64,000 bases of DNA, from contig CAJNOP010000300.1 in assembly GCA_905250075.1 (NCBI GenBank), forward strand, positions 34,919 through 98,918. The letters are read 5' to 3'. Below are positions 12,411 to 22,686 of the stretch, piece by piece. Position numbers and translations under genes: made by a program. Origin of the DNA: Rotaria sp. Silwood1. Taxonomy: Eukaryota; Rotifera; Eurotatoria; Philodinida; Philodinidae. The notes under the pieces are model-generated. The model was not told where the DNA came from. It worked only from the letters and a program-made list of their open reading frames with translations, and did not search any database. Each line of letters opens with the position of its first letter. Within the stretch, counting starts at the first letter, position 1.

Positions 12411-12970
12411 CCCTTCTCATGAAAAATAAATGATGAAAAAGAACGGATAAAGATGCGTTGTTGGAATAAATACATGTGTTCTTAAGACGCTTTTAGTGTT
12501 TTTTCTGCAAAAAAATTTCGTTCCTCTCTGCCAAGAATTGGTTCAGAAAAAAATTGCTTTTAGGCAACAAAAACACGTTTTAAAAGAACGCTAAGGTGAT
12601 TTCCAGGACGTAATTTTTCCAAGAATCCATGCATTGCCATTCTTTTGTATGAATCTTTTTCAGAAAATTTGATTATTACGCTATTTCAAACTTTTGAGTT
12701 TGCCAGTAGAAAGAGCATCAAGGTTGTATCTGTAAGGACTATCTCAGGCTGACTTAATACCATAATGAAGAGATTACATACATGACTCTCTCCATATTTT
12801 GGTGTTTCAAGCATCTTCTGTAGCAAAAAGTTCAGAAAAAGAACTTTTATGAACGCGTTCTCTCAAGAGAAAAAGTGTTCGCAAACAACTCTAAAGGGCG
12901 TTTTAAGAAAGCGATTCTTTATTTCAACAATGCGTTTATATCCGTCCTTTTTCATTCTTGTTTTCATGGG
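12411..12970. mobile_element. diverged foldback element
   Basis: Sequence at about 12411-12530 pairs with the reverse complement of about 12850-12970. Shared blocks include a CATGAAAA end, GATGAAAAAG...ACGGATA, GCGTTGTTGGAATAAA-like sequence and TTCTTAA.ACGC. The arms are about 120 bp and differ at perhaps a quarter of positions, with an unpaired middle of about 320 bp. No clear target duplication was seen, so the ends are approximate. Confidence 0.55.
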
Positions 12971-13861
12971 TTGAGAATGACTGCATATAGGTGTCACTGT
13001 ATATTTACTTTGAAGAAATAAAGTAAAGAAAAGCTGAGTTACTTTACTCGGTAAAGTAAAGGTAAAGAGTCACCTTTAGCACTGCATGCAGCAGCAATAA
13101 ATAGCCACGAGAAGAGTAGACGACAAGAGATTGCAAAAAAGAAACTGAATTCGTACTTTTCCAATTAAATTCATTTCATATGAAGTACCTAGATTGGTAT
13201 GCGTTACCTTATGAATTGAGTTGGTCAGTATCGTTCAAAAACAGACAGTGGTAATAGTGTGTGTACGAGCGTGAGTTTATTTTTTTCTTCATCTATTCAT
13301 TCAGTCGAATTTAGCCCCACACTTACACTCTTTTTGAAATTATTTTTATAATAAAAAACAACAATAATAGAATTAGGTCACGAAACAAGAAGAACAGTTT
13401 AGAAAAACTTAGTCTGTATTTCTCACACACATTATGTGAAGTCTAGATTTAACTTGTTTTCAGATCCATTGATCCAATATAGATTTTATACTAATTGATA
13501 AAAAATTTAAAAACTAATTATTCTCCCTTAGGGTAAATTCATAAGAACACTAATTTGAGGATCGATTCTCTTACCAATATACTCCTACAAGAGTATCAAT
13601 TTTTCAAGTGAAATTTAATATGCTTTATCAGTTATCATCAATCGCGTCTCACTAACATTTTTTGCTCTTACGAAACCGTCACTTTACCAGTTCAATTAGT
13701 CATTCAACGCAGAATCTTCGAGCTCAATTTGCCTACGAAAATATTCCAAGCAAATAATTTTCGTTCTCGACAAAGCTTGACAAATTCTATCAGAAGTTGA
13801 AAGTGGTTTATCAGTAGCGTCTTAGTTAGGACTGCGACTATAGATATAGGTACAACCTTTC
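12971..13861. other. intergenic region, nothing recognised
   Basis: AT-rich, without a supported gene. A short stretch at 13005-13070 repeats a GTAAAGTAAAG-like motif and its complement. Confidence 0.35.
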
Positions 13862-13863
13862 TG

Positions 13864-13956
13864 TAGGAAATAGGTATATGCGTATGGGTTGAATGTAGGT
13901 ATGGATGTGTAAGTATCGGTGTAGGGAAGGTCTGTACGCAACACCCACACCCATAC
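13864..13956. repeat. telomere-like GT-rich/AC-rich inverted element
   Basis: Degenerate G-rich units (GTATGGGTTGAATGTAGG and similar) run to about 13930 and are followed by ACACCCACACCCATAC at 13941-13956. The G-rich to C-rich order with a short spacer is the same as at 866-932. Confidence 0.6.
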
Positions 13957-14405
13957 TCTCCATGTGAATGAAGAAGTGGCAATTATTCAAATAGTTATGG
14001 ATGCATTAAGTAGCTATGCAATGTTTAAATAGCTAGAAATCGTTTCAAAGAGTTCGCATAAGAAAAAATTGTATCATTTTTTAGAGTGAGGCCTTTTAAC
14101 AGGCAGCATGACGAAGGTTTACTTTGATAAAATATATTTGATCTCAATGTCAACACATTGTTTATTCTTGTCTGCCGATACCGTAACATTTTTCATCAGA
14201 TACGATTTTGCTTCTCTTGTATCGTAGTTTAGTGAATTATACAAGTTTCACTCGAGCTAGAAAACATATATTGATTTTCGGGCAATCTTTCATTCAAAAA
14301 GAATGTCATTCTTGTTATCTCAAAACATAGTCATCGTTGAACTTGTTATCAGAGCCCGCTTATTCTTCTTAAGTTTCTGTTTTCAACTGTTCCCAACGAC
14401 GCTTG

Positions 14406-14568
14406 AGGGTGTGGGTGTGGGTGTTTGTTATATCATGTTACTTATATTCACACATACACCCCACCCTAACCACAAGAAAAGGGTGTGGGTTCGGTGTGGG
14501 TATGGCTGTGGCTGTGTGCAGGTGTGAGTGTTTTTTTGTACTTTCCATCCACACCCACACCTACACCC
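14406..14568. repeat. two consecutive telomere-like inverted elements
   Basis: GGGTGTGGGTGTGGGTGT at 14407-14424 is followed by a C-rich partner at about 14449-14473. A second G-rich run, GGGTGTGGGTTCGGTGTGGG at 14481-14500, is followed by CCACACCCACACCTACACCC at about 14549-14568. This gives two hairpins head to tail. Open frames read through it (14303-14764) are repeat artefacts. Confidence 0.7.
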
Positions 14569-14571
14569 TTT

Positions 14572-15124
14572 TATCGATGTTTCTCTTATCAATATGAGCT
14601 ATGAACATTACTCTATGACCGGTAAAAAAAATCAGCTCCCTTGCACAGTAGGGAGCCCGGCGGACATATGTGAAAATATTCTTTTCCAGAATCTAACTGT
14701 TCGCGTAGATACATACATATGTGATCTATTATTTCCTAAAATAGCGGTTCTCAAAGTTTTATAGAGCCCAAGAAAAAGCCTGTCAAGGCTTGGGCCTAGA
14801 AATCAGCATAGATCAAGAAACTCAAGCCGCAGAGCACTATAGCACAATATTCCAGAAGCAAACAATATCGCAAAAAACTTGCTCACCTATGGACTTTATG
14901 GTGAAAAAAAATTATCGTAATGCAATTTAAAATAGAGTAGAAAACTAGGAATTCCTATGTAGAAATCCTACTCGAAAACCTACCGTTCCGTATGTTAAAA
15001 ACCCTACGAAGGGATCACGTCTGATCGAGCGTGTATTTTTACCAGATCTTCCTAGATATGTATTCTAACTATGGTAGTAGCGCCAACTCATGAAACCTAT
15101 CCTAGGCTGTTTTAGATGGTGCCC
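14572..15124. other. intergenic region before the assembly gap, nothing recognised
   Basis: No supported gene. A small stem, GCCCAAG...CTTGGGC, lies at 14766-14796 with a loop of about 17 bases; it may be chance or the tip of a small element. Confidence 0.3.
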
Positions 15125-15224
15125 NNNNNNNNNNNNNNNNNNNNNNNNNNNNNNNNNNNNNNNNNNNNNNNNNNNNNNNNNNNNNNNNNNNNNNNNNNNN
15201 NNNNNNNNNNNNNNNNNNNNNNNN
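15125..15224. other. assembly gap (100 N)
   Basis: A run of exactly 100 N, the conventional placeholder for a gap of unknown size. It lies in a repeat-rich region 370 bp beyond the 3' end of the ADP-ribosyltransferase gene, so elements may be missing or misjoined here. Confidence 0.98.
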
Positions 15225-15594
15225 GAGTGAACAGGCATCTATTATCATTCATCAGGTCAACGCATTCAGCCGAATGGTAACTAAACTCTCTCAAATCATT
15301 GGACAGATAAAAGATCAGAAGCTGAAATGTTCTAATTATTGATACACGAAATAAACTCGACATACAACTTTGAATCAAAATTATTATTTTTCCTGTACAT
15401 TTGTTTTTAACTTTCAATTGACATGCAATCAGTAGTTGCACAAAACAAAATAATTTTATATGCAGCCAGATCACAAATGAAACAGAAGTTGTATGATTCA
15501 ATATTTATTGGAAAGATACTTGTTACAAAAAAAATATAGTCTTTGAAATTAAGATGAAAAATGTTCCACGGAAGAATAGATCGTCTTACCTTAT

Positions 15595-18470
15595 TTAAGG
15601 TTTTTTTTTAGCCTCATACCGCTTTACCTTTTCTTGTGTTTCGTTCGCCAATATTTCATAACACTTGGCTGATTTAGCAAACAATTGTTTAGAGGTAATA
15701 CGATCATCTTGTTCATTCAACGCACGTTCGGCTTCTTGTCGATAGAGTTTGGCAAGATCATGACCAAGTTTACCTGTCAATTTTTCGATTGTTTTTTCCA
15801 TAGAACCCATTGTATCTTGGGCTTTTGGTAATAAATTTGCAGGATAAAAACGTATTCGTGGATTATTGTGCATATTTGAAGGTAATGTTGGAGAAATATA
15901 AAAAATTGAGTGAAATTCATTGAGAACAGCATTGATCTCAGCTGCTGTGAGATCAACAGTAATAAAACGACGGTGATGCAGAGAAAACTTTGTTGAGAGA
16001 GTATCTCGTTCAGTTTTCATCAAATCTACCTCAATACGAAAGAATAGTATCGGTTCCAGAGAGTGACATATCTCGTCAACGTCTGCAGGAAAATTATATG
16101 GATTCGACGAATTCGTATTGATTGACTTCTGGTAATGGCCTGATACAAAAAGAAAAAAAAATTAACACTCTTCCATCTTTACAACGTCCTATGTAGGAAA
16201 AACATTGAACAATGTCATACAGTGAACAATTTATGTTAGTCATATCACTTCCAAATAAAACTTTGGCTCAATAGCACTGAGACATCTCCGAATACTCGAG
16301 ATTTATGATCTGAAACAAGCACAATTTATCCATATGTCGGCGAATATAATTTCCAACCTTCTCCCTTTCTCCGAAAATTTTACCATAAAAATTAAGATAT
16401 TCAAGTAATATGAGAAGGCATAAGTATTCGACAAGATTCTATAGTCGCTTTCGACGTTGGAAACATCCTTATTGAAGCTTTTCTGTTCACATAAAAACTT
16501 GGTCTAATTATTTTTGCGATTATTACTAATATCATCTTAATCAGTTGAAATTAGCACAAAATTAGACTCTCTATCTTACCAACCAATGTAAATTATGCAT
16601 CCGTTTCGCAACAGATTGGCATATCATTTAAATCAAAATGAGAGTAATACCGCTACTGAATGTTATAAATCCTTCATACGGTCAAAAAAACATGATTTTT
16701 CATTATTCGTAAGTTCAGTCACTAATGAAGTCTCATATGAGACCACAAAAAGGGTGACATTGATCAACTTTTGACTTACATTCCTCTAGGTTTTGACCGT
16801 TATCTCTTCTGTATGAAATCTTTGTATACAAGCCAGTCCGTTCTAGTTTCAGATCTTAGGACTATTCTTTGAGGATCCGTCTGATACTTAGGAAAGAGAA
16901 ACTTATTTTATCCAATTTCACTCGTGGAGTACAAATAATTACCATGGAAGAACAAACACATTTGTCGGTAGCTTTCATTCGGGGAAATTGAACTTACCTA
17001 TATCAACGTGAATACGGCTAACAACGCGCTTGACTATCGATGTTACATATTCTGTGAAAAAACTTCTGCTTCTATCGTCTTGCCGTGACAATACATGATT
17101 GATCTTTGATCGAAACGGTGAGACCACAGGCCCATGCACGTCTTGTTTGTTCAATAATTCTTCCGTTTGATCATAATTAATTAGACTTCTAATTAGTTCT
17201 ATGAAGTTCTCATTATTGTTCTGTTTCTGAAGTCGTTGTCGAGTCGATGCCAATAATGTTTCAACTGAATCATGTGCTTGTCGAGTAGATGTTGTTAATC
17301 GGATAATCCATAAATGCAATGCATCATCATAGTGAACACTTTTTGTTTGAAATATAGTACCTATATCGAAAAGAATTTCCTTCTCATCGGGAAACTTGCT
17401 CACATGCGACACATCTGCAAAGATAACGGGTGAATTAACGATGTCAATATTAATTTCGAAAAGTACACGACAAAATGTGACCTTCATTGTATCATATTTT
17501 TTGTTGGCATAAGCTAGAGCAATATCACGCATTAGACTGGTTGAAAAAAACCCGTTTGTTGAAAGTAATGAATTGCCCGATATGTCACGAATTCGTTGTA
17601 AATCTTTTATTGAGATGCACATGCCACGGTAAACCGTTATATTATTCCTCCATTGCAAACTTTGATAGTAATTTTTTAGTTGTTGCCGTAAATCTCGAAT
17701 AAAGAAGGCCATAGTACGCAATTTAATTTCGTCAAATGTTCGTAAAGCTCGATTGATCATTTTGTAAACGAATGAAGCACGTGTATACCACATAATTGCA
17801 TCTGATGCCGTATAGGTTAACTCAAATTCTTTAATATTATTTAATTCTAATTGATTTCGACTGTAGTGTTCACGACACAATTGTAACATGTCCTGCTTGC
17901 TTTCATCATATATTTCAAATTCTACATACTTTGCTAAAACATAATTAGCAAGAAAAAGAGCTGTGGAACGGGATAATTGTTTGGAAAGATCACCATTGTT
18001 ACACGTATAAAAATAGGTTTGATATTTAAGATCGATCCATGAACGAACACGTCGAACAAGTTCTTGTTCAGTGTCAATACAAGCCAATACCTTAGGATAT
18101 GCATTGCCCATGAGATTTCGGTACTTTTCAGGTGAAGCACAAAAAATAAAAATAGAATCTATAACTGGAAATGAATGAATGAATTGAAGACATTGTGTAG
18201 CACATGCACCCGATATAATGAAGAGGACCATTGCTTGACAAGTGGAGAGTCTGTTAAGACATTTATAAATGTCATTGAAAAATTCAACATGATCATTAAG
18301 TTGAAGCAATAATAATATTGTGTGCTCATCATTTGGATCCAATTTAGTATCAAGCCAAATCACGTCTGCGTCGCAATGATGTAATACTTCCTTGCTTAAG
18401 TGAGCAAAGCGTTGGAGAGGTGTAGCTAGTAAACACGATAAGTTTTTACAAAATAATGCCTGTACTTGGA
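15595..18470 (-). CDS. mono-ADP-ribosyltransferase of the bdelloid-expanded type, with novel C-terminal region
   Basis: The enzyme is predicted to move ADP-ribose from NAD+ to a target residue. The main exon (16998 to about 18470) opens at a CAAGTACAG acceptor, so a start exon upstream is not identified. Counting from 18483, residues 1-270 form the N-terminal region seen before the catalytic domain in bdelloid members (LFIISGACATQ, IDSIFIFCASPEKY, WYTRASFVYKMINRALRT). The ART domain follows with R-S-E residues: Arg in TVYRGM (about 286), Ser in FFSTSL (about 314), and E-K-E in DEKEILF (about 367-369). The ExE form suggests arginine as acceptor. Many relatives then carry TPR repeats; this one does not. 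A GTAAGT donor after IHVDI joins in phase to exon 15595-16139, across an 857-bp intron. That exon adds about 180 residues of unknown type ending in a Lys/Glu-rich helix. The junction is predicted from phase only. Confidence 0.8.
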
Positions 18471-18483
18471 TCGAGATACACAA

Positions 18484-19282
18484 GTGTCAAATTTAATTAG
18501 TGAAGTACTTCAGTCTCTATCTCCAAGGATTTGGGTTGGTGCCTTGTCTTTATCGTTCACAGCTAAACATCTATATCCGAATGGAGAACGATTTTAGCTT
18601 GATATTTTGGAATTTTACTCTATTAGATGAGTTGAGAAAAAGGGTCGCATTTTTGTTGTAAATGGTTTATTTCTCATTGAGTTATAGGAGGAACAAAATT
18701 CAAAAATTTGCTCTACATCCAGCCTGATTTTTTTTTGTTGTGTATAACTTTTGTATGGGATGAATTTTATGAAACAGATGTTTTTTACTTCTCTTTTATC
18801 TTCAATTAGAATGCTATTGATTTTAATGTTGCTCTAAATAAATATGACAAGTGTCTTAGCGTACATAATCCATAATGTTTTATTAATAAAACTTTGTTTA
18901 AATCTAAAACCATAGACGCATTCTGAAAGTCTTTGTCAAGTTCTACAACTTCAGCAGAAAAAATAATTTAAAAAAAATCACAATAGAATAAAATTTCTCG
19001 AAAGCTAAATCAAATGGAAATTTAATTTTTTCAAATGTGAATGACCGTCTTCAGATCAATACAACAAAAAAATGTTTATCAAAAATCGGCTGAGTAGAAC
19101 TCGACTTGTAGACATTTTTCTCTTCAGAATATAACAATACAATGACCATCGCATTCTTCACTCACACAATAGAATGTCACTTGAATCTCTATAAAGACTA
19201 CTAATTCCATTTTCCTATGCAAAGATGTCATAATACTCATAAGATGAATTACGACAAGTTACAAGTCACAATATCTAGTAAA
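18484..19282. other. intergenic region, nothing recognised
   Basis: AT-rich sequence upstream of the ADP-ribosyltransferase main exon. A short start exon for that gene may lie here, but I could not identify one with a clear ATG and donor. Confidence 0.35.
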
Positions 19283-19382
19283 GGGGTGTGGAGTATGGGT
19301 GTAAGGATAGGTGTACATATTCACTTCAACGATACCGAAACCCACACTCACATATCTACACCAACATCCACATCCACACCCC
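19283..19382. repeat. telomere-like GT-rich/AC-rich inverted element
   Basis: A G-rich stretch, GGGGTGTGGAGTATGGGTGT at 19283-19302, is followed after about 40 bp by a longer C-rich stretch at 19341-19382 ending CATCCACACCCC. The outer ends are an exact GGGGTGTGG/CCACACCCC pair. Confidence 0.7.
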
Positions 19383-19559
19383 AATATGGACTACTGTCAT
19401 TGTTACATATTATAGCTAAACAAGTCTAATGGAAATTTTTTTATTATGATACTAGATGAACATTGATCAGATGGTGTAAAAATATAGAGCTTTGTTTTTG
19501 CTATCAGTCTAAATATAAAGAAGATTTTTTCCAGCATTCTACAAGAAATTGATATACCT

Positions 19560-19922
19560 CCATAACTGCTTTTGGTATGATATAAGTAATTCAACTCCAC
19601 GAGGATTCCAAATGAAGTTTCAAATAACGAATCATAGAAAGACATGTTGACTCCGTATGTTCTATATGCTAAGGAATTATTTTCGTGTAAACTTACAGTA
19701 TGGAAGCTGTGGTTTTTCAGGATTTGCTGGACCAAGATAGGATGTATCCGACGGCATTTCCAAGAGTTCCCAGTGACAATATTCCATTATGTTCACATTA
19801 CGAGAGATTCCAGTAGACACAATGGCAGTCTTCTGTGTGTTGACATCATCTATCATGCTGATCACATCCGTTCGTTGAGAGAATTGTTTTTCAATAAAGT
19901 TATTATTGTTGCTTGTCGACAT
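19560..19922 (-). CDS. hypothetical protein, doubtful gene model
   Basis: The frame starts with ATG at 19920-19922 (MSTSNNNNFIEKQ) and runs 75 residues to a consensus GTAAGT donor just after KPQLPY. A second coding-like stretch follows in another frame (YRTYGVNMSFYDSLFETSFG). They join in phase only if a 28-bp intron ending TTCCTTAG is removed, which is shorter than the roughly 50-bp introns elsewhere in the window. A frameshift is the other explanation. No family is recognised. The end near 19560 is a guess, placed at a possible GTATAT donor. Confidence 0.3.
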
Positions 19923-20628
19923 TGTAGTATTTAGTTGGAAAAAAAAACAAGATAAATGGAAAAAACCAAATTGGTAGCAATAATTTATTTTACCGTAGAT
20001 ACAGAAAGGAAGTAAAAAAAAAACATTTTATTTGTCGACGAATGCATATTACTCATTCTCGAAATTGGAAAGAACCATCAAATAAAACGCCATCTATTTA
20101 AAGTCTCTGACAAGAATTATATTAGATTTCGTGAAATGATAAAAAGTAATAGAACACTAAAACACTGAAATTTTCTATCTATATATGAAAAAATTTATTG
20201 TAAAGTTAATTCTATCTACACTTTTAACGATAAATGGATGTCTTACTTCATTAAATCATTATCTAAAACTGCCAAAAACTGATGTAATCGGTCATGATAT
20301 TACTTAATTCGAATGTAGTGGAGATCTAAAGAGACATAGATAACGTATATTGAATTCGAAATTATATACTTCTTTAAGATTGTAAAACGTATGTTATGTT
20401 GAATTCTTCACTGCTCATTATAATAGAAACTTCAACGATCATGGATTTAATATCGATGTTTTATTAAAACCTTGTGCCATATACGATGTTAATTTATATA
20501 TATTTAAGTAAAATAAAATCCAAGTTTTTAGAACATTTGAAAATAAGAAGAATCAGAAAATACGATAACAAAGGCCTAATGTGAAATATGTATATTAAGT
20601 TATATTCAATTTTAATTAAGTTCTAGTT

Positions 20629-20785
20629 AAACCAAGGATATTATAGAATTCATCAGTGTCTCCATTCAAATTTAACTAATTCTAGGAAGTGATAGAGTTC
20701 GTTAGTGTTCTCAATTGAAAAATAAATAAATGTAGGAAGTGATAGAGTTCACTAGTGTATTTGAATGAAAAAAAAAAGGAAGTTT
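20629..20785. repeat. short tandem repeat, about 50-bp period
   Basis: Units beginning AGGAAGTGATAGAGTTC start at 20684 and 20734. A more diverged unit precedes them (AGGATATTATAGAATTC, about 20635) and a truncated one follows near 20776. The period between the two best units is exactly 50 bp. Confidence 0.65.
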
Positions 20786-21559
20786 AAGCTTATACTTTTT
20801 CGCGCAAGATATTTTATCGATGTTTATTTGTGTATTTTCCGACGTAGATACATAAGAAGCCATTTATACATACATTACAATACGCATAAGGGGAAATGAA
20901 TAATTTATTGAGTGAAAAAAAAAGAACAGATATATGATGTTTCTTATTGCAAAGAAAAATTAGAATTTATGTATTAATAAAAGAAAATTATTTCATAGTT
21001 CTGCACATAATCAAAAAAAAAACGAATTTTTAACCTTAGCTTAATTTTGTCTAAACTTTAATTGCATCTGTGACAAGTACATATTTGAAATCTAGATTTT
21101 TTTCTAAAAACTCAATAACTTTAGATATGTCATTAGTTTTGGTGGATTAGTAAATAATTACTGATAGTTTATTTAAAAATATTTTTTTAATTTTATTGAA
21201 GTATTGCATGCTTGCTTCTCTACCATTTTATCCATCATATGTAGCTAATATTCTTTGTTATCAATATAATAGTTTAGCTAAATCAAATGAAATAGCTCAA
21301 ATCTTTAGTGATAATCGATTCATGTTTGCTTGAACTGTGTACGAATTCATTATGACAAAGTGATACTTGAATAATAATCGATTGTATGCTTCTAGATCAT
21401 AGCTTAGTCGGCCATATGTAAGAAAAGAAAAAGAAATTTCAATGATATTTTATCTTATCTTACTACACAAGTTGAGAATATATTTGAGATTTGATGTTGA
21501 TCTAGAATAGAAAATTATTGCTCAAAAAATTCAAAATTAATTTTAATTATATAACAAAA

Positions 21560-21743
21560 GTAAACCCCCCCTCATAATAAAAGACCCCCCCCATATTAGA
21601 AGACCCCCCGTTTTAGAAGACCCCTCCGGAGGAGTCACTTCATAGAAATTTCTTTTTTTCACCAGCAAAAATTTACAAAATTTACAAAAGTTCGCTGGAC
21701 CATAATAGAAGACCCGGGGTCTTTTATTGTAGGGGGGGTTTAC
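21560..21743. mobile_element. MITE with poly-C terminal inverted repeats
   Basis: The 184-bp unit begins GTAAACCCCCCCT (21560-21572) and ends with the exact complement AGGGGGGGTTTAC (21731-21743). Pairing continues inward through ATAATAAAAGACCCC-like sequence. Inside the left arm, AGAAGACCCCCC-type units are repeated about four times. No obvious target duplication flanks it. Its runs of C contrast sharply with the AT-rich surroundings. Confidence 0.7.
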
Positions 21744-22686
21744 ACATTCAATTCCATGATGGTAAATCAGTTATTATAAAAAAACAAATTTCATATGTTT
21801 TGTTTTGTTTTTTTTTCTTTATCATTTTACGTTGTCTAGATGTTTTATATTTAAATGTTCGAATGAAGGTTAATTTTACTCAAGAAAATGCAAGTATGAT
21901 TGATCTTAGTTATCTTATTGTAGAACATATGTTAAATGAATGATTTAAAGCTGTCGATGGATATAATTGATCTGTACAAACATTTGCATAAGGGAAATTT
22001 CATATTCAAAATGCTGTTTTTTATTTTCTTTATTAATTGATTGGTTTCAAATGTCAGAACTTCTCGTTGAGTTTTTTTTTTATCAAAATGTTTTTAGTAT
22101 AGGATCACAGTTTCAACTAACATAGAAACTTTTTTTCTTCAAATATTGAATTTTGTTGAATAGTGAGTGACCTTGTTAAAATGACTTTCAGTACTCATTT
22201 TCTTACTCATAAAAGTGAATTTATTCAATGAATTATGCTATGATGATAAAAATCTTCGTTTTTAGACTCTTATCAGATGTTTTAATACTATCAACAAAAA
22301 ATTATTCGATATACATGTCTATTTGATTATACTATTGATCAATGATCAATATGTTTTATTACTTCTGATATTTATAAGACGATATTCAACTTCCAAGTTA
22401 CAATTCATTTTGTGTAAATAGATTTAAAATAAGTTTATTTCAAATAGTCAATAAATACTGTGTATTATTTTTCTTAGTTTTTTTTTTTTATCACAATAAG
22501 TAGTCATAATCCCAAAAAAAAAAATGAAATGAAGGAAAGACATATAGATATATACATATTATGAAACTGTTATGCTTATATTATATATAAAATAAAATAG
22601 ACGATAGAAAAAGCTTGGTTAATATTCTTTTTGTAGACTGAAGACGTTATCTGAATCATTTGGAAGAAAAATAGTTTTTATTCATT

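Larger units (their letters stand above)
19923..22686. other. long AT-rich intergenic region
   Basis: No supported gene over 2.7 kb. It contains a three-copy tandem repeat (20629-20785) and a GC-contrasting MITE (21560-21743), listed separately. Short open frames here are rare and AT-driven. Confidence 0.5.

Noticed and set aside
14303-14764. Three overlapping plus-strand open frames
   Set aside because: They read through the GTGGG/CCCAC repeats and give only repetitive Val/Trp/Gly and His/Pro sequence, which is a repeat artefact.
15112-15501. Open frame of 129 codons on minus
   Set aside because: It runs through the 100-N gap, so its length is artificial, and the readable part shows no motif.
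20629-20785. CRISPR-like array
   Set aside because: Only three diverged units, contiguous and without unique spacers, in an animal-type genome; it is an ordinary tandem repeat.
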